A DNA stretch of 64,000 nucleotides from an uncultured Geobacteraceae bacterium (GTDB lineage Bacteria > Desulfobacterota > Desulfuromonadia > Geobacterales > Pseudopelobacteraceae): NCBI GenBank assembly GCA_903875605.1, contig CAIQWT010000053.1, positions 1 to 64,000 on the forward strand, in the 5' to 3' direction. Shown here piece by piece: positions 34,193-43,653 of the stretch (position 1 is its first letter; every line of letters starts with the position of its first letter). The position numbers and the translations under genes are program-made. A model generated the notes under the pieces. That model saw nothing but the letters and a program-made list of their open reading frames with translations. It was not told where the DNA came from and did no database searches.

Positions 34193-35293
34193 ATGAAAGT
34201 TGGAATCGTCGGATGGCGCGGTATGGTTGGTTCGGTTCTTATACAGCGGATGCAGGAAGAAAACGATTTTGCCCTTGATTTTGAACAGGTGTTTTTTACG
34301 ACGTCCCAGGTTGGACAGCCGGCGCCTATGAATGCCGGTACCTTGAAGGATGCCTCGGATATCGCCGAGCTCAAAAAACTTGACGTGATTCTCACCTGCC
34401 AAGGTGGCGACTACACTAAGGCTGTTCATCCAGAGCTGCGCAAGCAGGGATGGAATGGCTACTGGATTGATGCCGCCAGCACTCTGCGCATGGAGGACAA
34501 CGCTGTCATCATCCTTGATCCGGTTAACCGGGATGTTATTGATACAGCACTGGCAAAAGGGGGAAAAGATTTCATAGGTGGCAATTGTACGGTCAGCCTT
34601 ATGTTAATGGCTTTGGGCGGATTGTTCCGTGCCGGAGTTGTTGAATGGATAAGCTCCATGACTTATCAGGCAGCAAGCGGCGCCGGTGCTCCAAATATGC
34701 GTGAACTGCTATCACAGATGGGAGTCTTAAATAGCGTTGTAGCAGAGGAGTTGAAAAATCCGGGATCTGCAATTCTTGAAATTGACAAGAAGGTCACTGC
34801 CACCCTCCGTGATGGTTCTCTGCCGACCAAAGAGTTTGGTTTCCCACTGGCAGGAAATGTACTTCCCTGGATTGACCGCGAGGTCGAGGATGGCCAAAGC
34901 CGTGAAGAGTTGAAAGGTTTTCAGGAAACTAACAAAATCCTGGGCACGTTGATTCCGATTCCGGTAGATGGTCTTTGTGTCCGTGTTGGCGCCATGCGCT
35001 GCCACAGTCAGGCTTTGACAATCAAGCTGAACAAAGACCTGCCGATTGCCGAAATCGAAAACCTGATCAAAAGTGATAATCAGTGGGTCAAGCTGATCCC
35101 CAACACCAAGGCGGAGTCTCTTAACGGGCTAACCCCGGCGGCTGTTTCAGGGACTCTGACCGTTCCAATCGGCCGAGTACGTAAGATGAAAATGGGGCCA
35201 CAGTATCTATCCGCGTTTACCTGTGGCGATCAGCTCCTGTGGGGTGCTGCAGAACCACTCCGCAGGATGCTGCGTATTTTGTTGGAGAAATAA
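34193..35293 (+). CDS. asd: Aspartate-semialdehyde dehydrogenase
   Basis: 366 residues. Reduces aspartyl phosphate to the semialdehyde, the branch point to lysine/diaminopimelate, threonine and methionine. It belongs to the enterobacterial-type subfamily, judged by [38 protein letters not shown] and [17 protein letters not shown] with the active-site Cys near residue 132, [15 protein letters not shown], and [17 protein letters not shown] good AAAGGAAT site precedes the ATG. Probably co-transcribed with leuB and closed by the terminator at 35326. Confidence 0.96.
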   Translation: MKVGIVGWRGMVGSVLIQRMQEENDFALDFEQVFFTTSQVGQPAPMNAGTLKDASDIAELKKLDVILTCQGGDYTKAVHPELRKQGWNGYWIDAASTLRMEDNAVIILDPVNRDVIDTALAKGGKDFIGGNCTVSLMLMALGGLFRAGVVEWISSMTYQAASGAGAPNMRELLSQMGVLNSVVAEELKNPGSAILEIDKKVTATLRDGSLPTKEFGFPLAGNVLPWIDREVEDGQSREELKGFQETNKILGTLIPIPVDGLCVRVGAMRCHSQALTIKLNKDLPIAEIENLIKSDNQWVKLIPNTKAESLNGLTPAAVSGTLTVPIGRVRKMKMGPQYLSAFTCGDQLLWGAAEPLRRMLRILLEK

Positions 35294-35325
35294 ACGATCA
35301 CCTCTGAATTATTTTGTATTGAGTT

Positions 35326-35348
35326 AGCGCCCCGAATGGGGCGCTTTC
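35326..35348 (+). terminator. Rho-independent terminator after asd
   Basis: AGCGCCCC-GAAT-GGGGCGCT followed by TTCAGTTTG. A very stable GC stem with a tetraloop but a weak T-run. It separates leuB-asd from the U32 gene. Confidence 0.75.
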
Positions 35349-35387
35349 AGTTTGTATTTATTTTCTCTCTGAGCCAGGTTAAATCAT

Positions 35388-37790
35388 ATGAAATTACAAG
35401 CAAAACCAGAACTACTCGCCCCGGCCGGATCACTGGAATCCTTTTTTGCCGCTATTGAAAAAGGCGCTGATGCCGTATATGCCGGCCTTCAGGACTTTTC
35501 CGCCCGTGCCCGTGCCAAAAACTTTTCGCTGGCACAAATGGAGCGGATGCTAGCCTACGCCCACGGGCAAAACCGGAAGATTTACATCACTCTAAACACT
35601 TTAGTGAAGGAAAAGGAACTGCCACAACTGGTTGACACGCTGGCGGCTCTTGCTGGAATGAGGGTAGATGGCGTGATTCTACAGGATCTGGCCGTTGCCA
35701 GACTGATTCGCAATCACTTCCCAACCATACCGCTCCATGCATCAACCCAGATGACGATCCACAACACTCCAGGTGTCAAAATGCTGGAGGAGCTTGGCTT
35801 TCAGCGAGCCGTGCTTGCGCGTGAACTGGCGGTTGATGAAGTTGCTGCTATTGTCGCTGCCACACCCGTTGAAATTGAATGTTTCGTTCATGGAGCGCTC
35901 TGCTTCTCAATATCGGGGCAATGTTTTTTCTCCTCGCTGCTTGGTGGTCACAGTGGTAATAGAGGGCGCTGCGCCCAGCCATGCCGACGTCTTTATAACC
36001 ATCGTGGTAAAGAGGGGCACTACTTTTCTACAAGTGACCTGTCGGCAATTGACCTTATCCCTGATATGGTCAAAGCGGGAGTGAAATCGCTGAAAATTGA
36101 AGGTCGCATGAAATCCGCCGAGTATGTTGCCTCTGTTGTTGAAGCCTACCGTACCGTGCTTGATGCACCGGAAAAAACGCACAAAGAGGCATTGACTGTT
36201 GCCAAGGGGATTTTGAAATATTCCTTTGGCCGTACTCCGACCAAGGGCTTTCTGGCATCACAGCAGCCGGATGACATCGCAAACCCCTGGCAGAAGGGTG
36301 GTACCGGTCGTTTTATCGGCCAAATAAAAAGTATCAAGGGCAAAAATCTGGTTTTTGAAACCAGAGACAGTCTTCATGTGGGAGATCGGCTTCGGGCACA
36401 GCCCAAAAGCGACATGGCCGGCCAGGCCTGGACCGTAAGGGAGCTGCTTTTCAATCGCAAGAAGAGCATGGAGGCGCCCGCTGGAAGTTTGGTAGAGGTT
36501 GAGACTCCCTTCAGCTTTTCAGTAGGTGATTCGATCTACAAGGTTTCTTCTAAAGAGGCATATAATCTGAGTGATAATGCATGCCAGCGCAGACTTGAAG
36601 GGAAACACGGGGACAAGCTCCCATGCCGGCTGAGGCTGAAACTCGTTCCCCCCCCCGCTACGGATGAAGAGCAGAAAAGTGGCTATCTACTCAAGGTCTC
36701 CGCAGAAGTTAACGGCTTGTTCCATGACTTTAGTTTCCCGCTTGGCCAGCTAGAACCGGCCCGCAGTGGTGACATGCAAGCCGTTTTGTTCGGCCAGTTT
36801 TCAAAATGCGGAGAAACACCATTTCAGCTAGAGTCACTTGAAGCCCCCGATTTTCCGGCTATGTTGATTCCATCGGCGCTGTTTAAGGATCTTCGCCGTC
36901 GGTTTTACCAACAGTTATTTGAAGTCTCTTCGGCGGTTTTCCGGGAAGAGCTTGCAGCTGCTCGCAAGGGAGCACTTCATGAGCTGAAAAAAGTACAGGT
37001 AGGTAAGCCACGGTCGGCAGCACGCGAGTCATTGGCCGTAGTAATGGCCGAAGCAAAAGAGTGGCGATTTCCACTCCAAAATGGCGCTGACGCAACACTA
37101 TTGCCACTCTCAAAAGCGGTAATTCATCAGATAGCATCAACAGTTCCACGTATGATTGGTTCGCAAGAGCGCATTATCTGGCAGCTCCCGTTTATCATTT
37201 TTGATCGTGATATGCCTCTGTATCGCGACGCGCTCCGCACCTTATACAACGCGGGCTTTCGCCGTTTCGAGGCTGCTAATCTATCACATTTTGAACTGTT
37301 ACGCTGTTTTCAGGATATACGTATTTCAGCCTGGCATCGTTGCTTTTCACTCAACAGTCAGGCGCTGGCTGCCTGGCGAGAGCTTGGCGCTGAAGCCGCA
37401 ACTCTCTATCTGGAAGACGATAGCAGTAACATTACGGAGCTGCTCTCAGCAGGCATTGATATCGAACAGCGGATGCTGGCGTATTCTCCATTACCTGTTA
37501 TGACCACAAAAATCCGCATCAAAGATGTACATGCCAATGCCCCGCTTCGTTCCGATAGAGGTGAAACATATCGAGTCACAAGCCATGACGGCTTACAAAC
37601 AATCACCTCCTCACTGCCATTTTCTCTTACCGCACGGCATAGTGAATTGCTGCAGAAGGGGTGCGCTTCGTTTGTAGTAGATCTTAGCGAAGAACCACGC
37701 GAAAGATGGAGTGAAATTATTGCTGCATTCAAATCCGGCAGGGCGCTTTCCGGTACTACCGAATTCAATTATACTGCGGAGCTGGTCTGA
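35388..37790 (+). CDS. U32 family protein (peptidase U32/RlhA-like RNA hydroxylation factor)
   Basis: 800 residues. The N-terminal TIM-barrel-like domain has PELLAPAGSLESFFAAIEKGADAVYAGL, and the U32 signature is clear: IECFVHGALCFSISGQCFFSSLLGGHSGNRG, followed by RCAQPCRR, whose cysteines can bind an Fe-S cluster. SLKIEGRMKSAEYVASVVEAYR follows. A central DUF3656-like segment and a C-terminal second barrel (HASTQM-like, SLNSQALAAW) make up the length, which matches E. coli RlhA more than the shorter TrhP. Those enzymes hydroxylate 23S rRNA or tRNA wobble uridine with prephenate as oxygen source. The old peptidase label is probably wrong for this subfamily. Specific RNA target uncertain. The next gene starts directly after its stop. 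Confidence 0.88.
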   Translation: MKLQAKPELLAPAGSLESFFAAIEKGADAVYAGLQDFSARARAKNFSLAQMERMLAYAHGQNRKIYITLNTLVKEKELPQLVDTLAALAGMRVDGVILQDLAVARLIRNHFPTIPLHASTQMTIHNTPGVKMLEELGFQRAVLARELAVDEVAAIVAATPVEIECFVHGALCFSISGQCFFSSLLGGHSGNRGRCAQPCRRLYNHRGKEGHYFSTSDLSAIDLIPDMVKAGVKSLKIEGRMKSAEYVASVVEAYRTVLDAPEKTHKEALTVAKGILKYSFGRTPTKGFLASQQPDDIANPWQKGGTGRFIGQIKSIKGKNLVFETRDSLHVGDRLRAQPKSDMAGQAWTVRELLFNRKKSMEAPAGSLVEVETPFSFSVGDSIYKVSSKEAYNLSDNACQRRLEGKHGDKLPCRLRLKLVPPPATDEEQKSGYLLKVSAEVNGLFHDFSFPLGQLEPARSGDMQAVLFGQFSKCGETPFQLESLEAPDFPAMLIPSALFKDLRRRFYQQLFEVSSAVFREELAAARKGALHELKKVQVGKPRSAARESLAVVMAEAKEWRFPLQNGADATLLPLSKAVIHQIASTVPRMIGSQERIIWQLPFIIFDRDMPLYRDALRTLYNAGFRRFEAANLSHFELLRCFQDIRISAWHRCFSLNSQALAAWRELGAEAATLYLEDDSSNITELLSAGIDIEQRMLAYSPLPVMTTKIRIKDVHANAPLRSDRGETYRVTSHDGLQTITSSLPFSLTARHSELLQKGCASFVVDLSEEPRERWSEIIAAFKSGRALSGTTEFNYTAELV

Positions 37791-38324
37791 ATGAATATCA
37801 TACTTGCTATCTTTCTGCAGGGGCTGTTACTGACGAATATTGCCTGCGCCGGTAGGACGGTGGAGGGCATGGTGAAGGCGGTTTATGATGGTGATACTGT
37901 TGTATTGCTAACCCGTGAAGACAGTAAACTCAAGGTGAGGTTATACGGGATTGATGCCCCCGAAACAAAGAAACCCAACAAACAGGGACAGCCATACGGT
38001 GATATTGCGAAGCGCACGCTGATGTATAAAATAATGGGTCGCCGCGTGACTGCAGAAATTATGGACATCGACCAATACAAGCGGGCTGTCGCGGTTATCC
38101 GTTATGAGGGGAAAGACATCAATCGCGAAATGGTGTCGGAGGGTATGGCGTGGGCTTACCGCCAGTATCTGCACGGGGCTTATGCATCGGAGTATATCGG
38201 AGCGGAAAGTCTGGCTTGTTCACGTCGCGCCGGGCTATGGCAAGAGTCTAACCCGAAACCACCATGGGAGTTCAGGAATGGGCCTAAGGGGATGAAAAAA
38301 CATTCAAAACACTGGTGGTGGTGA
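37791..38324 (+). CDS. Secreted thermonuclease (SNase) family protein
   Basis: 177 residues with an N-terminal signal peptide (NIILAIFLQGLLLTNIACA) and one staphylococcal-nuclease-like OB fold: VYDGDTVVLL, KVRLYGIDAPETKKP, DQYKRAVAVIRYEGKDINREMVSEGMAWAYRQY. The catalytic residues Arg (VRLYG), Glu (DAPET) and Arg (YKRAV) are all visible, so it should be an active calcium-dependent nuclease in the periplasm or outside. Its ATG begins at the base right after the U32 stop codon (TGAATG), indicating coupled translation, an unexpected pairing of RNA modification and secreted nuclease. It ends in a basic, tryptophan-rich tail. An alternative reading of the Cys near the signal end as a lipobox (NIAC) is possible. 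Confidence 0.9.
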   Translation: MNIILAIFLQGLLLTNIACAGRTVEGMVKAVYDGDTVVLLTREDSKLKVRLYGIDAPETKKPNKQGQPYGDIAKRTLMYKIMGRRVTAEIMDIDQYKRAVAVIRYEGKDINREMVSEGMAWAYRQYLHGAYASEYIGAESLACSRRAGLWQESNPKPPWEFRNGPKGMKKHSKHWWW

Positions 38325-38349
38325 TTTTATTGAAATCCGATTGGCAGAG

Positions 38350-39171
38350 TTAGCGTCGGTATTTTTTTATCATGTCAAGGATGTGTTTAACCCTGGAAAC
38401 AACCCGCACAGGTTGAACCGGTTTGGGAATAAAATCACTGAATCCGAACTCAAAAGCTTTCTGCTCATCCTCGGTCGACGCTTTGGACGTCAGCATAATA
38501 ACGGGAATATCGGATGTCATAGGGTTGGCTTTGATGGCTCTCAGTAAGCCATACCCATCCATGCGTGGCATTACTGAATCAGTTATAATGAGCTTGGGGC
38601 GCTCTGATATGGCGATCTTTAACCCATCCAGTCCATCACTGGCAAGCAGCACCTTATAACCTTCCTTCACAAGTGCCATCTGGATGATCGTGGCAACCGG
38701 CGTGGAGTCTTCTACCACCAGGATAGCTTCTCCGCACTCTGAACTGCTTTTTAGGTAATGAACCGAGATGGCATCTAATATTTCTCTGCGAGTGGCAAGA
38801 ACAGGAACCACCTGAAGCCCGGTAATGCGACTCAGCGTTTCCATTGTTTCCAGATCAAAGGGGTCAGTGATTGCAACCGCAAGCATGGAGTCTTTTTGTT
38901 TCAGGGGAAAAACCAGCTTCTTCATGGCAAAGTCGGATGGCAGCATATCGAGCAGTTCTTTAGAGTACGAGTGCCCGACAAAATTTTTGATCGTCTTGAA
39001 GTTGAACTGTTTTGAAAGGGCGTCTACAAGCTCTCCTTCGGTAATAACCCCCATCTCTTCGAGCACGATACCCAGGCGTTTTTTGTCGAGTTTCTGGCGT
39101 TCCAAAGCCCGTTCGAGCGTTTTATAGCTGATAATCTCAGCTTCTACCAGAATATCGCCCAAATGCTTCAT
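38350..39171 (-). CDS. MshEN (GspE N-terminal) domain fused to response-regulator receiver
   Basis: 274 residues from the ATG at 39171, with AAAGGTGGG upstream; the track start adds ten spurious residues. Residues 1-150 are an MshEN domain with two tandem motifs of the c-di-GMP-binding type: HLGDILVEAEIISYKTLERALERQ and RLGIVLEEMGVITEGELVDALSKQ, then the alpha-beta second half (MKKLVFPLKQKDSMLAVAITDPFDLETMETL). Residues about 155-274 are a receiver with an intact acidic pocket (VVEDS), phospho-acceptor Asp in ITDSVMPRMDG, and Lys in DFIPKPV. MshEN normally sits on type II secretion or pilus ATPases; here no ATPase follows. The architecture suggests integration of c-di-GMP and phosphorelay signals. 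Partner unknown. Confidence 0.87.
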   Translation of the reverse strand: MKHLGDILVEAEIISYKTLERALERQKLDKKRLGIVLEEMGVITEGELVDALSKQFNFKTIKNFVGHSYSKELLDMLPSDFAMKKLVFPLKQKDSMLAVAITDPFDLETMETLSRITGLQVVPVLATRREILDAISVHYLKSSSECGEAILVVEDSTPVATIIQMALVKEGYKVLLASDGLDGLKIAISERPKLIITDSVMPRMDGYGLLRAIKANPMTSDIPVIMLTSKASTEDEQKAFEFGFSDFIPKPVQPVRVVSRVKHILDMIKKYRR

Positions 39172-39277
39172 ACAGCCCACCTTTAAAGTCCGACTCGACA
39201 CAACTCTTTTATATCATACAACAGATAGGTTCACACAGCATTTTCAGAAACCAATAGTCTGCGTCAGTCGTAAGAAA

Positions 39278-41362
39278 CTATTTCGGCGCCAGATAACCGA
39301 TACGGATCCCGCCCCAGTGTTTGTTATTTATTACAAGAGGTTTTGACATATCATTTAAAATTTCACCGGTGTCACGTCGATAGGTCTGCAGGAGGTAACC
39401 ACTAGTATTTCTGGCACAGCGGATACCGGTCTTGTCATCAAAGATGCGTTTGGTGCGGTTATGGTTTTTGTCTGTTTCAGGATTGCCGGTCAGAGGCTTG
39501 GAAAATCGTAGATTGTGACACGGGACATACCCATTGTTGTCAACGCAAATAGCGTAGAATATTTTGCTGTCTCGATTAACAATCAATTCCTGAAGGGGAG
39601 AAATAATCCTGTCAAAGAACACATCAAAGCGGGTTGTATACTTTTGCGGAGTGGTATTAGGAACCGGTACATAGCTCCTGTCAAACAGGTTTTCAATCGT
39701 AATAGTCCGGTCTTTGAGGGCCTTTTCAATCGCATCGAGGACAAGAGATTCTACCTCGCGGATGTAAGACTTTACCGTGTCATGGTAATTACCAACTGAA
39801 AATTTCCCGACGGAGCTGTAAATCTGTTCAACTACGTCTGCGAAAGTCGCAAATCCTTCGCTGGTTCTCTGCATCATTGTATTTGTTTCTTCAGCGCTAT
39901 GGGAAACAAGGCGGATCATCTCTGAAATATGATTTGTCGTTGCATTTTGTTCTTCTGAAGCGGTAGCGATCTGCTCGATCATAATGCGAGATTCGTTCGC
40001 ATGCATTTTGATGTTTTCCAGACTTCCTCGAGCCTCAGCAGCCTTGGCAAGGCCGGTCTGCACAAGAACACTTTCGGTCCCGATCATATCAGCGGCGCTG
40101 CGGCTGGTTTTCTGTATGTTTGCTACAACCCGTTTGATCTCGCGGGTTGAAGCGGTTGTTTTCTCGGCCAATCCCTTAACCTCGCTGGCTACTACAGCGA
40201 AGCCTTTGCCAGCGTCACCCGCACGCGCCGCTTCAATTGAAGCGTTAAGAGCCAATAAGTTGGTCTGGTCAGCAATATCTTCAATTAATACAACCATTTC
40301 ACCAATGTGAGCAGAAGAAGCCTCAAGTTCTCTGATAATCACCAGGGTGCTGTTCACGCTTGCACTGATTTGCTGCATACAGTTCCAGGTTTCTTCCACA
40401 ACTTCCATACCGCTGCTGGCGGCGCTGTCTACTGCACTTGAGAGAGCCGCCGCGCGGTGGGTGTTCTCGGTAACCTCATGAATAGTCTGTGCCATCTCCT
40501 CGGAAGATGCAGCAACAGTAAACGCCTGATCCTTCTGATCCTGAGTCATTTTTTGTGTCCGCTCAGTGCCGGCTGCTAACTCGCAGACATTAGTTCCAAT
40601 AAGGCAGGTTTGTGTGTATAGATCTGAAAAAGTGCTGCGGATCTTTTCCGTGAGGTTATTAACTTCATCACCCAGTCTGCCAATTTCACAGGTTGTTCGA
40701 ATTTGAAGAATTTTGGTCAGATCACCTTCACTTCCGGCCAGATCGCCGAGCTGCCTGTAAAGTTCAGTGATCTGCTGTACTACGGTACGGTTGAAAAAAA
40801 CATAGAGTGTTCCCAGCATTGCAAAAAAGAAAAAAGCTCCGACAACTGACATGATAAGCGTCAGATGCAAGGCGGAAGTGAATCCGGCCTCCAGGGAGGT
40901 AGTCATGATAACACCACCCAGATATTTTGCACTGCTTTTGTGGCAGCCACGGCAGCGCTCCTCATTTGCCAACGGGATAGCAAGATCAAGGAAACGCTTT
41001 CCACCTTTACTGGCGGACAATTCCGTCGGTACGCCGGAGGCGATTGCTGAACGCATTTCCTCACTTACCGAAACACTTCCCCACTCTTTCCCATCGCTGT
41101 TATACAGCTGTATTCCTGTGACTCCATCCGCCGTTTTAATCCCGGCAACGTACCCCCCGAAATCCTTCATATCACCCTTGGTCATCTGGTTAAGAATGTC
41201 ATGGGTCACAGTAGAAGCCAGTAGCCTGGCATTTTTTCTCTGCAGATCAATGGTGGCGGTATATTCAAGATATATTGAGAGTATTCCAAGGCCTGAGAAG
41301 CCAATGAAAAGTGTTGCAGCAATAATCAGGATAATCTTGCGTGTTAGGCTTGATTTGAACAT
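39278..41362 (-). CDS. Methyl-accepting chemotaxis protein with periplasmic c-type heme motif and C-terminal sensor domain
   Basis: 694 residues from the ATG at 41362 (AGAAGGTG seven bases upstream); the track GTG at 41371 lies inside that site. Membrane helix 1 ([19 protein letters not shown]), a periplasmic domain of about 130 residues with one CXXCH motif (CRGCH near residue 137), membrane helix 2 ([24 protein letters not shown]), and a HAMP-like linker. The signalling domain has the canonical hairpin [33 protein letters not shown]. The last 150 residues are an additional cytoplasmic sensor-like domain ([40 protein letters not shown]). Heme-PAS MCPs are known from Geobacter, where the heme senses redox or ligands. 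No che genes are adjacent. Confidence 0.92.
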   Translation of the reverse strand: MFKSSLTRKIILIIAATLFIGFSGLGILSIYLEYTATIDLQRKNARLLASTVTHDILNQMTKGDMKDFGGYVAGIKTADGVTGIQLYNSDGKEWGSVSVSEEMRSAIASGVPTELSASKGGKRFLDLAIPLANEERCRGCHKSSAKYLGGVIMTTSLEAGFTSALHLTLIMSVVGAFFFFAMLGTLYVFFNRTVVQQITELYRQLGDLAGSEGDLTKILQIRTTCEIGRLGDEVNNLTEKIRSTFSDLYTQTCLIGTNVCELAAGTERTQKMTQDQKDQAFTVAASSEEMAQTIHEVTENTHRAAALSSAVDSAASSGMEVVEETWNCMQQISASVNSTLVIIRELEASSAHIGEMVVLIEDIADQTNLLALNASIEAARAGDAGKGFAVVASEVKGLAEKTTASTREIKRVVANIQKTSRSAADMIGTESVLVQTGLAKAAEARGSLENIKMHANESRIMIEQIATASEEQNATTNHISEMIRLVSHSAEETNTMMQRTSEGFATFADVVEQIYSSVGKFSVGNYHDTVKSYIREVESLVLDAIEKALKDRTITIENLFDRSYVPVPNTTPQKYTTRFDVFFDRIISPLQELIVNRDSKIFYAICVDNNGYVPCHNLRFSKPLTGNPETDKNHNRTKRIFDDKTGIRCARNTSGYLLQTYRRDTGEILNDMSKPLVINNKHWGGIRIGYLAPK

Positions 41363-41602
41363 GACGGACACCTTCTGATGGAGTATTTACGGATTTGAGA
41401 TTTTTTATTCTATATCATGAAAGACGATTATACAAACAGTTTGTCTGTATATAAAACCGTGTTAGTTGCTAACCCACTGCTATAAATAGAAAAAATATTA
41501 TCGATAAAACGGGGATTTAATGCGGTGTACGAGAAGTTATTCCGCAGTTCTTTATTTTAGATGACACTGCAGAGCGTGGGGAATCAGCTGTCGTTTGATA
41601 AA

Positions 41603-41639
41603 CAAAAGCCCGGAAGATTGACTTCCGGGCTTTTGTAGC
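41603..41639 (-). terminator. Rho-independent terminator after rpmA
   Basis: CAAAAGCCCGGAAG-TCAAT-CTTCCGGGCTTTTG, a perfect 14-bp stem with 5-base loop, 23 bases past the rpmA stop on the minus strand, followed by TTTATC. It ends the rplU-rpmA transcript; obgE, the frequent third gene of this operon, is not present. Confidence 0.9.
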
Positions 41640-41658
41640 TGTTATAAAGAGGTATTAG

Positions 41659-41913
41659 TTAGTTGGGATATACTGAAACCTTTTTGCGGTCTTTACCGAG
41701 ACGTTCGAAAGCAACTACGCCTTCTATCAGAGCGAAGAGTGTATAGTCCTTACCGCAGCCGACGTTGTTTCCCGGGTGGATCTGGGTGCCGCGCTGGCGA
41801 TAAATAATGTTCCCGGCCTTGACTGTTTCTCCGCCGAATTTTTTGCATCCCAGGCGCTGTCCGCCCGAATCTCTGCCGTTCCTTGAACTACCACCAGCTT
41901 TCTTATGTGCCAT
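41659..41913 (-). CDS. rpmA: 50S ribosomal protein L27
   Basis: 84 residues: [63 protein letters not shown]27 sits at the peptidyl transferase centre with its basic N-terminus. There is no Firmicutes-type N-terminal extension to be cleaved. CCAGGAGAT precedes the start. Second gene of the rplU-rpmA operon, 38 bases after L21. Confidence 0.98.
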   Translation of the reverse strand: MAHKKAGGSSRNGRDSGGQRLGCKKFGGETVKAGNIIYRQRGTQIHPGNNVGCGKDYTLFALIEGVVAFERLGKDRKKVSVYPN

Positions 41914-41951
41914 TTCCGTATCTCCTGGGAAAAATATTTATGCGGTTTTTT

Positions 41952-42260
41952 TTAAGCGGTAATCTTTTCAATCTTGAGGACGGTCAGGTGCTGACGATGC
42001 CCGCGCAATTTACGTGAATCTTTACGGCGTTTTGATTTGAATACAAGGACTTTTTTGCCTTTGCCCTGTACTGCAATTTTAGCTGTTACGGAAGCCCCTG
42101 CAACGAGAGGTGCACCCACGACTGTCTTTTCTCCGCCTACCATAAGGATTTCAGCGAATTCTATGCTGTCGCCGATCTCGCCCTCAAGTTTTTCAACTTT
42201 AAGAAATTCGCCTTCGGTAACTTTGTATTGCTTCCCACCTGTTTTGATTACTGCGTACAT
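41952..42260 (-). CDS. rplU: 50S ribosomal protein L21
   Basis: 102 residues: [25 protein letters not shown], then [44 protein letters not shown]21 is a 23S rRNA-binding protein of the large subunit. The length and C-terminal KRRKxxRKxxGHRQ signature are standard. A GATGGAGATGG site lies ahead of the ATG, and a near-consensus promoter lies about 40 bases upstream. Confidence 0.98.
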   Translation of the reverse strand: MYAVIKTGGKQYKVTEGEFLKVEKLEGEIGDSIEFAEILMVGGEKTVVGAPLVAGASVTAKIAVQGKGKKVLVFKSKRRKDSRKLRGHRQHLTVLKIEKITA

Positions 42261-42300
42261 ATGCCATCTCCATCCGCTTCTGATTTTTAAAGAGTTTTGG

Positions 42301-42329
42301 AATATAGATACATGGGTTCAACATGTCAA
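42301..42329 (-). promoter_or_regulatory. Sigma70 promoter of rplU-rpmA
   Basis: Minus-strand TTGACA (42324-42329, 6/6), 17-base spacer, TATATT (42301-42306, 5/6), about 40 bases before the rplU start. The best promoter match in the window, as expected for ribosomal protein genes. Confidence 0.75.
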
Positions 42330-42407
42330 GCAGAAAATGACATCAAATAATGAGTGGCCGGATCTGATAGCATCTGTTCTGCAGAACCAGGCGTCACAGT
42401 AGCTGGT

Positions 42408-43481
42408 TTATGCTCCTGGTGCGTCTTCAAACAATTCGTCAAAGATTGCCTGTACGGTGCTGATTCGATCTGCCTTCCAGGCATTAGTGCCGCAGAAAAC
42501 CAGTCCGGTTTCAACATCACCGCGCTGGGCACGGTCAAGCGCGGTGACAATGCAGAAACGCTCTCCAGATTCCTTATAGGAACATTTTTTCAGGCAGCCC
42601 ATTCGGCAGGGAGTGTGGTTGTCAAGGTCATACTGACGAATATTGTCTTTGTTAGTCAGTATGGCCCGCCCCGGAAGCCCGGCCGGACTCATTATTAAGC
42701 CTATATCCTCTTTCGAGCAATCAAGATAGTGTTGTTTAAACTCGTCACTGGCGTCACACTCTTCGGTACAGACAAAACGGCTTGCCATCTGAACACCATC
42801 AGCTCCCTGAGCAAGGGCGTACTCCAGGTCAGCTCTATCCCAAACGCCTCCGGCGGCAATAACCGGGATATCAGCTCCGCATTCATCGCGGAAAAAAGTT
42901 TTGATTTCGCGTACAGTCGCGTACTGGTCGTATTCACCGGTACCGATGTTCTCCATTTTTTCACCAAGATGGCCTCCGGCTGTATCCGGATCCTCTACGA
43001 CCACAGCATCCGGCAGACGGTTGTAGGTTTTACGCCACTTGCGCACGATAAGCTGGGCTGCCCGCAGTGATGACACAATCGGTACCAGGGCTACATCAGG
43101 ATAACCGGCCGTAAGTTCCGGCAGCCCCATCGGCAGTCCGGCGCCACAGACTATGACCTTGGCACCCCCCTCTATAGCAGCTTTGACGAGCGGTTCGAAA
43201 TCGGAAAGCGCGACCATGACATTGACGCCGATAATGCCATCAGGTGCGATCTCGTAAGCTTTACGCAATTCTGCCTTAAAAGCCTCTGTCTCGGCCTGGA
43301 AAAAATTCCTGCCGTCATAAAGACCGCTGTTAAGTGCTATGCCGGCAGCCGCAACCAGGCCCACTCCGCCGCTTTTTGCAATATGACCGGCCAGTCTGCC
43401 GGCAGATATGCGTACGCCCATTCCGCCCTGGATAAGCGGATAGCGTACAGTATGTTTCCCAATTGTCAGTGGCTGTGCCAT
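42408..43481 (-). CDS. Nitronate monooxygenase/FabK-like FMN enzyme with C-terminal cysteine cluster
   Basis: 357 residues from the ATG at 43481, preceded by GGGGGG at five bases; the track ATG at 43511 adds ten residues outside the fold. TIM barrel of the NMO/2-nitropropane dioxygenase/FabK group: YPLIQGGMGVRISAGRLAGHIAKSGGVGLV, VNVMVAL, KVIVCGAGLP, DAVVVEDPDTAGGHLG (the FMN/catalytic AGGH segment) and PVIAAGGVWDRADLEYALAQGADGVQMASRFV. A 50-residue C-terminal extension has C-x3-C-x3-C-x9-C (CRMGCLKKCSYKESGERFC), which suggests an Fe-S cluster or zinc. Candidate activities are nitronate oxidation, enoyl-ACP reduction or another flavin reaction; substrate unknown. Divergent from dksA. Confidence 0.88.
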   Translation of the reverse strand: MAQPLTIGKHTVRYPLIQGGMGVRISAGRLAGHIAKSGGVGLVAAAGIALNSGLYDGRNFFQAETEAFKAELRKAYEIAPDGIIGVNVMVALSDFEPLVKAAIEGGAKVIVCGAGLPMGLPELTAGYPDVALVPIVSSLRAAQLIVRKWRKTYNRLPDAVVVEDPDTAGGHLGEKMENIGTGEYDQYATVREIKTFFRDECGADIPVIAAGGVWDRADLEYALAQGADGVQMASRFVCTEECDASDEFKQHYLDCSKEDIGLIMSPAGLPGRAILTNKDNIRQYDLDNHTPCRMGCLKKCSYKESGERFCIVTALDRAQRGDVETGLVFCGTNAWKADRISTVQAIFDELFEDAPGA

Positions 43482-43653
43482 AGTACCCCCCGTAGTTTCA
43501 TGCCGGGACATAATAGCAAAGCATTAGTCAGAGCGAATGTAATAGTTTTGTAAAAGTAGTTGGTCGGCTGCGGATTTAACCTCTGGATTTATTTTGTGGA
43601 CTTGTTGCAGTATTCTCACTAATATCACGTTTTATTTAACTAGGGAGCCGGCT

